A stretch of DNA of 50,745 nucleotides from Microbacterium schleiferi (GTDB taxonomy: Bacteria; Actinomycetota; Actinomycetes; Actinomycetales; Microbacteriaceae): positions 1-50,745 of the forward strand of contig NZ_JAJGNI010000014.1 of NCBI RefSeq assembly GCF_020781975.1, read 5' to 3'. The translations under genes were made by a program, and so were the position numbers. Positions 32,717 to 39,307 of this stretch are shown here, piece after piece (within the stretch, counting starts at the first letter, position 1; each line of letters begins with the position of its first letter). The notes under the pieces are model-generated. The model was not told the origin of the DNA. It made no database searches and was given only the letters and a program-made list of their open reading frames with translations.

Positions 32717-33315
32717 GGATTCTCCTCGGCGAGGGTGTCGGCGACCAGGGTGGCCAGGATGGAGGCGCTGGCCAGCTGGCCGATGACCCGGGCAGCGACT
32801 CTCCCGTCCCGGTCGAGCACCAGCGTGGTGGGGGTGGCCTGGATCGGGGTGACCTGCGCGAACGCTAGCTTGACCTTGCCGTCGTTGACGTCGATCACGC
32901 TCGGGTACGTGACGTTGTTGTCGCGAGCGAAAGACAGGGCGGTGGCGGGCTGGTCGTAGGTGTTGACGCCGAGGAATGCGACGCCTTGGTCCTGGTACCT
33001 CTGCCAGACCTCTTCGAGCAGCGGCGCCTCGACGATGCACGGACCGCACGCGGCATACCAGAAGTTCACCACCAGCACCCCGCCGCGGTAGTCGTCGCTG
33101 GTCACTCTCTCGCCGGTCTCGGTGAGCCCCTCGAAAGCGACCGGTTCACCGCGGTCGGACTCCAGGATCTGCACCACTTGGAAGTCGCCGGCGATGTAGC
33201 CCTTCTCGTTCCCGTCCCGATACTGCTGGGCGAGCGAATCGTTGCTCGCACAGCCAGTCACCACGCTGACCGCGAGCAGCGCGAAGACGGCGGCGAAGAC
33301 GCGGCGGCGAGTCAC
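32713..33315 (-). CDS. TlpA/ResA-like thioredoxin lipoprotein
   Basis: A 200-residue exported thioredoxin-fold lipoprotein. It starts at GTG 33315 (coupled, GTGA overlap); the N terminus [20 protein letters not shown] ends in a good lipobox (VTGC). The thioredoxin domain carries [20 protein letters not shown] with the CGPC motif and a cis-proline at [11 protein letters not shown]. ResA/TlpA proteins reduce apocytochrome c thiols; some TlpA proteins instead handle copper for oxidase assembly. It is one of the three lipoproteins in the run that LspA and Lnt could process. Confidence 0.88.
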   Translation of the reverse strand: MTRRRVFAAVFALLAVSVVTGCASNDSLAQQYRDGNEKGYIAGDFQVVQILESDRGEPVAFEGLTETGERVTSDDYRGGVLVVNFWYAACGPCIVEAPLLEEVWQRYQDQGVAFLGVNTYDQPATALSFARDNNVTYPSVIDVNDGKVKLAFAQVTPIQATPTTLVLDRDGRVAARVIGQLASASILATLVADTLAEENP

Positions 33316-33644
33316 GAGCGACGCACCTTGATCATCGCTCCGGCGACCAGGAAGATCACCGCGGCAGCCGGTTGCGCGAACGACCAGAGTGGCCCGGAGA
33401 ACGGAAACGGGAATAGCGGGTTCCACAGCACCGCTATCGCGGCGAACGCCGGAAGCCACCACCACTGCCTGGCCTGTACGGCGAACCAGCCGACGATGAC
33501 AGCGAGGATCGCGGTGACGAACAGCACCAGGAGGAACCAGTCTCCGCTCATCAGCGCCGGGGCCAGGAACAGGACGACGGCTGCGAGCAGCCCCGGGGCG
33601 AAAGCATTGCGCTGATAGACGGACGGCATGCGTTGCTTGGCCAT
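33312..33644 (-). CDS. Small membrane protein (DUF6804-like)
   Basis: A 110-residue protein with about four membrane segments (PGLLAAVVLFLAPALM, FLLVLFVTAILAVIVGWFAVQA, LPAFAAIAVLWNPLFPFPF, AQPAAAVIFLVAGAMI) and the motif WFAVQARQWWWLP. I recall similar proteins of the DUF6804 group in actinobacteria; function unknown. Two overlapping ATGs exist (33647 and 33644); the second gives better spacing from GGAG. The gene is coupled to lspA (TGATG) and to the tlpA-like gene. Confidence 0.7.
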   Translation of the reverse strand: MAKQRMPSVYQRNAFAPGLLAAVVLFLAPALMSGDWFLLVLFVTAILAVIVGWFAVQARQWWWLPAFAAIAVLWNPLFPFPFSGPLWSFAQPAAAVIFLVAGAMIKVRRS

Positions 33645-34186
33645 CATGGTCTCCGCGCCTCCGCGACAGGCTCGGGCTCGTTCGTCGCCGCTTCGGCGCG
33701 GCGCCCGGTGGCTGCTCCCCGGTGTGCCCAGAGAACGCTGGCGAGGAGGATCACGCCAGCGCCGAGCGCGACGTCGGCGAGGTTGCCGATGAACCAGGTG
33801 CCGTAGGCGAGGAAATCGGTGACGTGCCCGACGCCGAACCCGGGTGGAGAGAACAGCCGGTCGATGAGGTTCCCGATCGCACCGCCGAGGATCAACCCGA
33901 GTCCCACAGCCCACCACACGGTGCGAGCTCGGACGACGGCGATCACCAGCAGCACCACGGCAGCCACCCCGACGAGCGTCAGCAGCCCGGTGAAGCCAGC
34001 GCCCAGGGAGAGGATCGCACCGGGGTTGAACGCGAGCTGCAGTCCGAGCAGATCACCCAGCAGGGGGATGCGCTGCTGGGTGCTCAGCCCCGACACCGCC
34101 GCCGCCTTGGTGGCCTGGTCGATCACCACGACCACCGCGGCGATCATGCAGGCGACCGCGAGTCGGGTGCCGCTGTTACGAGCCAT
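33644..34186 (-). CDS. lspA: Signal peptidase II (lipoprotein signal peptidase)
   Basis: A 180-residue aspartic peptidase that removes signal peptides of prolipoproteins. Four membrane segments; the catalytic aspartates are in GGAIGNLIDRLF and in the C-terminal GNLADVALGAG. GHVTDFLAYGTWFIGN matches the family. It overlaps the CopC-like gene by 11 bp upstream and the small membrane gene downstream. Chromosomal lspA is normally single-copy elsewhere; this one in a copper cluster looks like an accessory copy. Whether the host has another cannot be seen here. Confidence 0.9.
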   Translation of the reverse strand: MARNSGTRLAVACMIAAVVVVIDQATKAAAVSGLSTQQRIPLLGDLLGLQLAFNPGAILSLGAGFTGLLTLVGVAAVVLLVIAVVRARTVWWAVGLGLILGGAIGNLIDRLFSPPGFGVGHVTDFLAYGTWFIGNLADVALGAGVILLASVLWAHRGAATGRRAEAATNEPEPVAEARRP

Positions 34187-34682
34187 CGGTCTTCTCCTCC
34201 GTCGAGGGCTGTGCCCGGGTCGCTTCTGTCGCGGCGCGGTCGCGGCGGCGGCGTTCCCAGGCCACCATGAGCACCACGATCAGTGCGCCGCCGATGATGA
34301 CCACGCCGCTGATGACAGCAAGCACGGGAAAGAGCTCTCCCCCGCCGGAGGCCTGACCGCCGTAGCCGTCGTCCGTGGATTCGGCGGTGGAACGGATAGG
34401 AGATGGCTCAAGCGCCTGCTTCGTGGCGGTGAGCTCGGGAGTGGGGGCACTCTCGGGAACCGCGGCCGATTCGAGGGTGAGCGAGATCTCCTGCGGCGCC
34501 ACGCCGATGGTCGCGTCAGCATCGGGGGTGGCCGAGACGATGCTGTCATGTGCGGCCGCGGATGATGCGGTCGAGAGCACCATGCCAGCTGCCAGCAGCA
34601 GGCTCACCCCCAGGGCGACGAATGCGGCAGGACGACATCTGAGCAGCATCGGGGTGGCCTCGGTGGGCGGGGAGGATGACAT
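34176..34682 (-). CDS. Shortened CopC-like exported protein with C-terminal anchor
   Basis: A 168-residue exported protein. Signal peptide region PAAFVALGVSLLLAAGMVLS, then mature AHDSIVSATPDADATIG, the CopC N terminus with His directly after the signal cleavage site, PQEISLTLESAA, a Pro/Ser/Thr linker (SAPTPELTATKQALEPSPIR) and a C-terminal membrane helix (VLAVISGVVIIGGALIVVLMV) with RRRR. True CopC domains are about 100 residues; here only about 40 are left and the second metal-binding half is missing. So this is either a degraded CopC or a reduced copper-binding anchor. It overlaps lspA by 11 bp. Confidence 0.62.
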   Translation of the reverse strand: MSSSPPTEATPMLLRCRPAAFVALGVSLLLAAGMVLSTASSAAAHDSIVSATPDADATIGVAPQEISLTLESAAVPESAPTPELTATKQALEPSPIRSTAESTDDGYGGQASGGGELFPVLAVISGVVIIGGALIVVLMVAWERRRRDRAATEATRAQPSTEEKTDGS

Positions 34683-34692
34683 GGCGTGGCTT

Positions 34693-35715
34693 TCAGGGAC
34701 GGTTGATGATGTGATGGGCGATTGTGGTGGCGTCTCGCCAGACCCCGGTGATGGTGTCCGCACCGCGGCCGCTGTACTGCGGCATACCGGCGACGAACAG
34801 TCCCGGGATCCCGGTCCGGGTACGGGCTCCCCGCTCGGCGTGCGCGGCATCCGGCAGCCAGTCATCACCCGGTGCGTAGCCGGTGGCGAAGATCACGGAG
34901 TCCGGTGAGAGCTCACTGCCATCAGCGAGCGTCACCACGCCGCCGTCTGCGGCAGTCGCCGCGGGAACGATGGAGACCCCGGCGCGGCGCAGCCGCTCGT
35001 AGCTGTCGCCGAACACCGGTTCGGGATGCCGCCTGCGGGTGAGCCACGAGACTGCCTGTCCGGCAGCTGACGGGTAGCTGCCGCTCGGCCGGTGCCCCCG
35101 CGGGGTGCGTATAGACAAGGTGATCGTGTGAGAAGTGGTCAGCTCACGTGCCAGCTGCACCCCGCTGTTGCCGCCTCCGACGACGAGCACATGTCCCGGC
35201 TCGATCTGGTTTGGGTACAGGTAGTCGCTGCTGTGCATCACGACGCCTGGAACGCTCAGGGTCGCAGCCCACTCCGGCACACGCGGATACGCTGCCGCGG
35301 CGGTCGCGCACACGACGTTGCGGGTCTGTACGTCCCCTGCGGTCGTGGACAGCAGCAGAGTGGTTCCGGTGCCGGGACGCTCTATTCCGGTGGCGCGGAC
35401 CCCCCAGACCGTCTCGACACGAAGTCCCCCCTCGACGAAGGCCAGATAATCGACGATCTCGTCAGCGCGGGGACGCCGACGCTGATCGCCGGGGAGCCCT
35501 CGAGGCGGGATCACGCTATGCCGGGCGTCGCTGAGCAGCTCCATCGAATGCCATCGAGATGCCCAGCTGCGCTGCCCCTTGCGAGCCGCGTCGATCACGA
35601 CGAAATCCTGCTGCGGGCGCAGGCCCTTGGCATTCAACGCTGCGGCAACTGCCAGTCCGGACTGCCCGGCTCCGACGATGATCACTCGTCGGTGCGACAG
35701 GCTCGTCTGCATCAC
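34693..35715 (-). CDS. Flavin-dependent oxidoreductase (CzcO/FMO-like)
   Basis: A 340-residue NAD(P)/FAD-binding oxidoreductase. FAD motif VIIVGAGQSGLAVAAAL at residues about 10-26, NADPH motif VLVVGGGNSGVQLAREL near residue 170, and the late FATGYAPGDDWLP plus GLFVAGMPQYSGRGADTITG. These suit the CzcO-like monooxygenase family often found near metal-resistance genes. It overlaps the DsbA gene by four bases (ATGA), so it is cotranslated. Substrate unknown; by context it may supply or consume reducing equivalents for thiol or metal chemistry. Confidence 0.82.
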   Translation of the reverse strand: MMQTSLSHRRVIIVGAGQSGLAVAAALNAKGLRPQQDFVVIDAARKGQRSWASRWHSMELLSDARHSVIPPRGLPGDQRRRPRADEIVDYLAFVEGGLRVETVWGVRATGIERPGTGTTLLLSTTAGDVQTRNVVCATAAAAYPRVPEWAATLSVPGVVMHSSDYLYPNQIEPGHVLVVGGGNSGVQLARELTTSHTITLSIRTPRGHRPSGSYPSAAGQAVSWLTRRRHPEPVFGDSYERLRRAGVSIVPAATAADGGVVTLADGSELSPDSVIFATGYAPGDDWLPDAAHAERGARTRTGIPGLFVAGMPQYSGRGADTITGVWRDATTIAHHIINRP

Positions 35716-36377
35716 CGACCACCGGAGAGGGCAGCCGCGATTGCGTCTTCGAGGTCGTTCAGCGTCTGCAGCTCGAGCTTCTCCCCGCCGACGAAGAACG
35801 TCGGCGTGCTGCCGACCCCCAGAGCGCGTCCCTCGTTGAAATCGAGCTCCACGCGTTCGGTGGTGGCGGGATCGGCAACGGCCGCATCATAGGCGGTCAT
35901 GTCCAATCCGAGCTGTTCGGCGAAGCCGCGGAACAGCTCGGCACGAGACTCCTGCGCCTCACCCCACTCCGCCTGTGTCTCGAACAGTCGGTGATACATG
36001 TCCTCGAATCGGTCCTGCTGTGCGGCAGCCTCCGCGGCGATCGCCGCGTTCTTCGAGTTGAAATGACCGGGCAGCGGGAAGTATCGCACCACGTAGGTGA
36101 TCTGGCCGGCGTACCTCTCCCGGATATCCTCGACGATCGGGTAGAACGCGCCGCACGCCTCACACTCGAAGTCCAGGAACTCCACCACCGTCACCGCATC
36201 CGGACCACCGTCATCCAGAACGTGCGAGCTCTCTCCCACCACGGAGGTGCCGGTGCTGCTTCCTTCGCCGGGAGGCGGGGTGGGGTTCTGATTGACCAGC
36301 GCATAGATGATCGCGACCAGCACCATCACGACGACCACAGCCAGAGTGACCAACGTCGCCTTCACAGGGGTTTTCAT
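35712..36377 (-). CDS. DsbA-family thiol-disulfide protein, membrane-anchored
   Basis: A 221-residue protein with an N-terminal membrane helix (LVTLAVVVVMVLVAIIYALV) and an extracytoplasmic DsbA-like thioredoxin domain. The active site is VEFLDFECEACGAFYPIVE (CEAC) and the cis-proline loop GVGSTPTFFVGGEKLELQTL. Such proteins oxidise or isomerise disulfides of exported proteins. Start ATG 36377 follows TTGGAGTACTCGA. A fragment of a second gene of this type lies at 44905-44967 at the island's right edge. Confidence 0.86.
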   Translation of the reverse strand: MKTPVKATLVTLAVVVVMVLVAIIYALVNQNPTPPPGEGSSTGTSVVGESSHVLDDGGPDAVTVVEFLDFECEACGAFYPIVEDIRERYAGQITYVVRYFPLPGHFNSKNAAIAAEAAAQQDRFEDMYHRLFETQAEWGEAQESRAELFRGFAEQLGLDMTAYDAAVADPATTERVELDFNEGRALGVGSTPTFFVGGEKLELQTLNDLEDAIAAALSGGR

Positions 36378-36414
36378 TCGAGTACTCCAAACCAAGACAC
36401 GACACATGACAGAA

Positions 36415-36458
36415 CCCGGGCGTGAGCCCGGGGCGAATCGCCGTCCCGGAAGGACGGC
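36415..36458. terminator. Two tandem hairpins between the DUF6153-type gene and dsbA
   Basis: CCCGGGC-GTGA-GCCCGGG (36415-36432) and GCCGTCC-CGGAA-GGACGGC (36440-36458) each have a perfect 7-bp stem and lie in the 91-bp gap. Without a following T-run they may be a terminator or an mRNA processing or stability element. Confidence 0.5.
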
Positions 36459-36468
36459 ACGCCGAATG

Positions 36469-36936
36469 TCAGGTTCGGGAGATGCTCAACTGCGTCAGCG
36501 AAAGGATGCTCACCCGCGAAATCGTCGACGGGTGGGGAAAGAGCGAGAGTACCCGCGGCCAGATCCCACGATCAGGGAGGACGCGGCTGCGCCACAGCCG
36601 GTAAGTCAGCACCGCGAGCACCAGCCCGCACAGCATTCCCAGAACACACAGCGCTGCCCCCATCAGCGCGCTGGCCCCCGAGGATTCGCCAACCACCGTC
36701 TGCTGTTCTCTGCCGTCGCGTGCATCGGTGGCGCCGCCACTCAGCGGCTCGACGTGCGGGTCCACGAGTGCGGACATTCCCAGCGGCACCGGCGTGGTGC
36801 CATCGGTCTCGAGGTGTCCAGCAGCGGCGATGCCCAACATCAGCAGGAGCGCCAGGCCGAGAGCAGTAACGATCCTCGTTATCAGAAGACGCTCGCTCAG
36901 CACGGCTGCGCGCTGAGTTCGAGTCGTCGGGGTCAT
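36469..36936 (-). CDS. DUF6153-like small membrane protein
   Basis: A 155-residue protein with two membrane segments: VTALGLALLLMLGIAAAGHL near the N terminus and SALMGAALCVLGMLCGLVLAVLTYRLW after a loop. It ends in STISRVSILSLTQLSISRT. That tail (LxISRT) is shared with the protein encoded at 38835 and with DUF6153 members as I remember them. The loop has VDPHVEPLSGG and a few histidines, so copper binding is possible but not shown. Start ATG 36936 is preferred; an upstream frame exists. Confidence 0.6.
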   Translation of the reverse strand: MTPTTRTQRAAVLSERLLITRIVTALGLALLLMLGIAAAGHLETDGTTPVPLGMSALVDPHVEPLSGGATDARDGREQQTVVGESSGASALMGAALCVLGMLCGLVLAVLTYRLWRSRVLPDRGIWPRVLSLFPHPSTISRVSILSLTQLSISRT

Positions 36937-37262
36937 CACCAAAAGCCTACCGTGGGCACCCATTCTAGGCTATGAACAGGCTCAGACACCGACCAGCTGA
37001 CGCTCCTTCACCGCCGCGAGCTCCTGCCCCCGGCCACGCCGTGCCGAAAGGTCCTGCTCGTGTCGGACGATTGGGCTGCCCGGCGCATCGTCGGCGCGAC
37101 ATGCCGGATCCGACTCGGGAGTGGTCGGCCTGGCAACTACTACTGTAGGAACCGCTGGAAGATGTCCATGTGGCCCGTGTCGGGGATGGATTTACAGCGA
37201 CAGATGGCCGCCGATTCGCCTCCACTCTCCGGCTTGAGTTGTCCATGAGACGACCGCGTGCC
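36937..37262. other. 326-bp intergenic scar, no convincing gene
   Basis: Only short fragments are seen. TGTAGG at 37144 with AGATG at 37160 matches, at the same 16-base spacing, a stretch at 44741/44757 in the island's other gap. TGTCCATG occurs at 37163 and 37240. Minus-strand remnants such as DIFQRFLQ followed by a stop cannot be assigned. Confidence 0.4.
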
Positions 37263-38099
37263 TCACTGACGCGGTGAGGGCAGCAGGCTGAGTCCGCTGT
37301 CGTCGACGACGAGCACGTCGCCCTCGTCGGTGATCGTGATGGCTTGGGCAGTGCCGTGTACGGTGCCGACCTCCTGCCATGACCCAGCCCCCGTGACGGT
37401 CCAGATCGTGTCGTTGGCATCAACGCCGACCAACCGCTGGCGGTCCGGGGAGGCTGCCATGAGGAACAGGTTGGGTGCGTCGGTGAGAGCCGCGAAGCTC
37501 TCACCGCGGTCCGTGCTGACCTGCGGGCCGTCAGGAGTGACCGCGATGATCCGACCGACTGCATCCACCTCCAGACCGAAGGCGAGCAGGGTGCTACCGG
37601 TGGGCGACCACGAGACACCGCCGTCCGTGCTGATGAGCACGGCGCCGTCTCCGGCGTCTTGCCCATAAAGGGTGCCGTCCGGGCCGGCGGTGAGGGCGTG
37701 GAAGTCTTTCTCTCCGGTGAACGCGACCGGCTCCCAGGTCTCGCCGCCGTCTTGGCTGCGGATGATGCCGAGGTTCCTCTCCCCCAGCTCGGCGGGTGTG
37801 TTGCGGCCGGGGTGGCCGGAAGCGATCAGATCCCCATTCAGCGCGGTGAGCCCCATCGCGTCGAAGTCGTTACCGCCGACACGAGGACCGATCTCGCCGT
37901 CCGCGGTGGCAGTGAAGATGCCTTCGTGGGTGCCGAGGAGGAACCCGTCCCCGTCAGGTGCGGGAACGATGGCGTGCACGTGGGCAACAACCTGGGCGTG
38001 TTCGGCACCGGTGGAGGGCGGTGCAGCAGCTGCACAGCCGGTGAGAGTCAGAGCAGAAAGCGCGACAAGACTCGTTGTCGCGCGCAGGGGCGTGCGCAT
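37263..38099 (-). CDS. Copper-island lipoprotein (F510_1955-type, BNR/Asp-box repeats)
   Basis: A 278-residue lipoprotein with signal peptide and lipobox SLVALSALTLTGCAAAAPP. The mature part has several Asp-box or BNR-like repeats (SQDGGETWEPVAF, STDGGVSWSPTG, STDRGESFAALT) and GTLYGQDAG, pointing to a six-bladed beta-propeller of the F510_1955 glycosylhydrolase-like family. It is common beside DUF305 and copper ATPase genes in actinobacteria, but its function is unknown; no catalytic residues can be recognised. Start ATG 38099 follows GAAAGGGTGCGT; a GTG two codons earlier is possible. Confidence 0.75.
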   Translation of the reverse strand: MRTPLRATTSLVALSALTLTGCAAAAPPSTGAEHAQVVAHVHAIVPAPDGDGFLLGTHEGIFTATADGEIGPRVGGNDFDAMGLTALNGDLIASGHPGRNTPAELGERNLGIIRSQDGGETWEPVAFTGEKDFHALTAGPDGTLYGQDAGDGAVLISTDGGVSWSPTGSTLLAFGLEVDAVGRIIAVTPDGPQVSTDRGESFAALTDAPNLFLMAASPDRQRLVGVDANDTIWTVTGAGSWQEVGTVHGTAQAITITDEGDVLVVDDSGLSLLPSPRQ

Positions 38100-38126
38100 A
38101 CGCACCCTTTCGAGTCCAGGGTGCGG

Positions 38127-38738
38127 TCAGAGCTGCGCGAGCAGCTCCTGCATGGTGGCGATCTCCGCGGTCTGCGTGTCGATGATGGTCTGCGCCATCG
38201 CGATCGCGTCCGGATTCTGCCCGTTGTCGACTTCATCCTGCGCCATAGTGATGGCGCCTTCGTGGTGCATCGTCATCTGTTCGAGGAACAGCCGCGACGC
38301 CTCCGCTCCGGTAGCCGCTTCCAGCGCCGCCATGTCGTCGCCGCTCATCATGCCGCCGCCGTGGTCCATGCCTTCCATGGAGCCGGTGTCGCTATCGGCA
38401 CCCCACTCTTCCAGCCATGATTGCAGCTGGTCGATCTCGGGCTGCTGGGCGGCTTTAATATCGGAGGCCAGGGTGAGGACACCCGGGTCGATGCCTTCCT
38501 TGTCCAGGACCATGTCCGACATCTCGACGGCCTGTTCGTGGTGCGGGATCATCATCTGCGCGAACATCACATCCGCGTCATTGAAGTCCGCCGTCGCGGC
38601 AGACGAGGAGGACGACGGGGCCGAGCTGCCGTGGTCCATGCCAGGCATGGACTCTGAGCCGGAGTCGCCGGCGCAGCCCGCGAGAGTGAGCGCAGCGGCG
38701 AGGGTGAGTGCGGCGGTTGCCGCGGTACGAATCTTCAT
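38127..38738 (-). CDS. DUF305-family lipoprotein, metal-binding
   Basis: A 203-residue lipoprotein (lipobox LTLAGCAGD after a signal peptide) of the DUF305 family. The mature protein carries PGMDHGSS, then the two paired DUF305 motifs FAQMMIPHHEQAVEMSDMV and FLEQMTMHHEGAITMAQDEV, plus SMEGMDHGGGMMSGDD. The His/Met clusters are suited to copper or silver binding at the outer face of the membrane. Family members are typical partners of copper-resistance genes. It lies 28 bp upstream of the F510_1955-type gene. Confidence 0.87.
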   Translation of the reverse strand: MKIRTAATAALTLAAALTLAGCAGDSGSESMPGMDHGSSAPSSSSSAATADFNDADVMFAQMMIPHHEQAVEMSDMVLDKEGIDPGVLTLASDIKAAQQPEIDQLQSWLEEWGADSDTGSMEGMDHGGGMMSGDDMAALEAATGAEASRLFLEQMTMHHEGAITMAQDEVDNGQNPDAIAMAQTIIDTQTAEIATMQELLAQL

Positions 38739-38834
38739 CAGAGTTCTCCAATACAGGGGTACGTGAAGCAGCGCCGGTCAGGATGACGGGCGTGCGGGTG
38801 CAAGAGCCAGCACAAAGGTCCGGCCCCGGACGCA

Positions 38835-39272
38835 TCACGTACGGCTGATGCAGAGAACGGTGAGTGAAGGAGGCCGCAGGGCCGGCCCGGTAAACAGCGC
38901 CGACGCGACCGCGGGTCTTGGTCGAGGGAGGATCGACAACCATCGCATGGCCGCGCCGGGCCGCACCAGCAACAGCACGGTCACCAGCAATGCCAGCACG
39001 CACGCCATCGCGAGCATGGTGGAGTGTCCGTTGCCGCAATCCGCGCACGGCTCATCAGTTGCGGTGGTGCCGGCGTGGTGATCGCCGGCACCTGTCGTGG
39101 CAGAAGCGGTGGCGGTGGTCTGATGACTGGTGTCGGTGGCGGTGTGGGTGTTGAGGGAATGCATGGCCAGCAGGCCCACGATGATCGCGCCGGTGACTGC
39201 GACGAGCAGCAGGAGGGTGCGAGCCATGGATCGGCCGGTGTGGACCCGGTCCGTCAGTGCGATCAGCGACAT
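38835..39272 (-). CDS. DUF6153-family membrane protein
   Basis: A 145-residue protein with two membrane segments (TLLLLVAVTGAIIVGLLAMHS and MLAMACVLALLVTVLLLV), a His/Thr-rich loop between them (AGDHHAGTTATDEPCADCGNGH) and a C-terminal tail PSLTVLCISRT. The loop has a CADCG cysteine pair and several histidines; this is not a haem-binding CXXCH. DUF6153 proteins sit beside copper genes in many actinobacteria. It follows copB by 35 bp. A later ATG (MARTLLLL) could also be the start. Confidence 0.72.
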   Translation of the reverse strand: MSLIALTDRVHTGRSMARTLLLLVAVTGAIIVGLLAMHSLNTHTATDTSHQTTATASATTGAGDHHAGTTATDEPCADCGNGHSTMLAMACVLALLVTVLLLVRPGAAMRWLSILPRPRPAVASALFTGPALRPPSLTVLCISRT

Positions 39273-39307
39273 GTCACCTCCCTCCCTTACACGCTACGTC
39301 AGACCGG

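Noticed and set aside
36972..37148. 58-codon plus-strand frame starting MNRLRHRPAD
   Set aside because: No ribosome-binding site, no similarity I can recognise, in a scar region.
36965..37666. 233-residue open frame on the minus strand
   Set aside because: Serine/arginine-rich shadow frame of the F510_1955-type gene; runs into the scar without any domain.
38835..39272. CADCGNGH as a haem-binding motif
   Set aside because: A CXXCH motif requires His directly after the second cysteine; here a glycine follows. So no c-type cytochrome is found.
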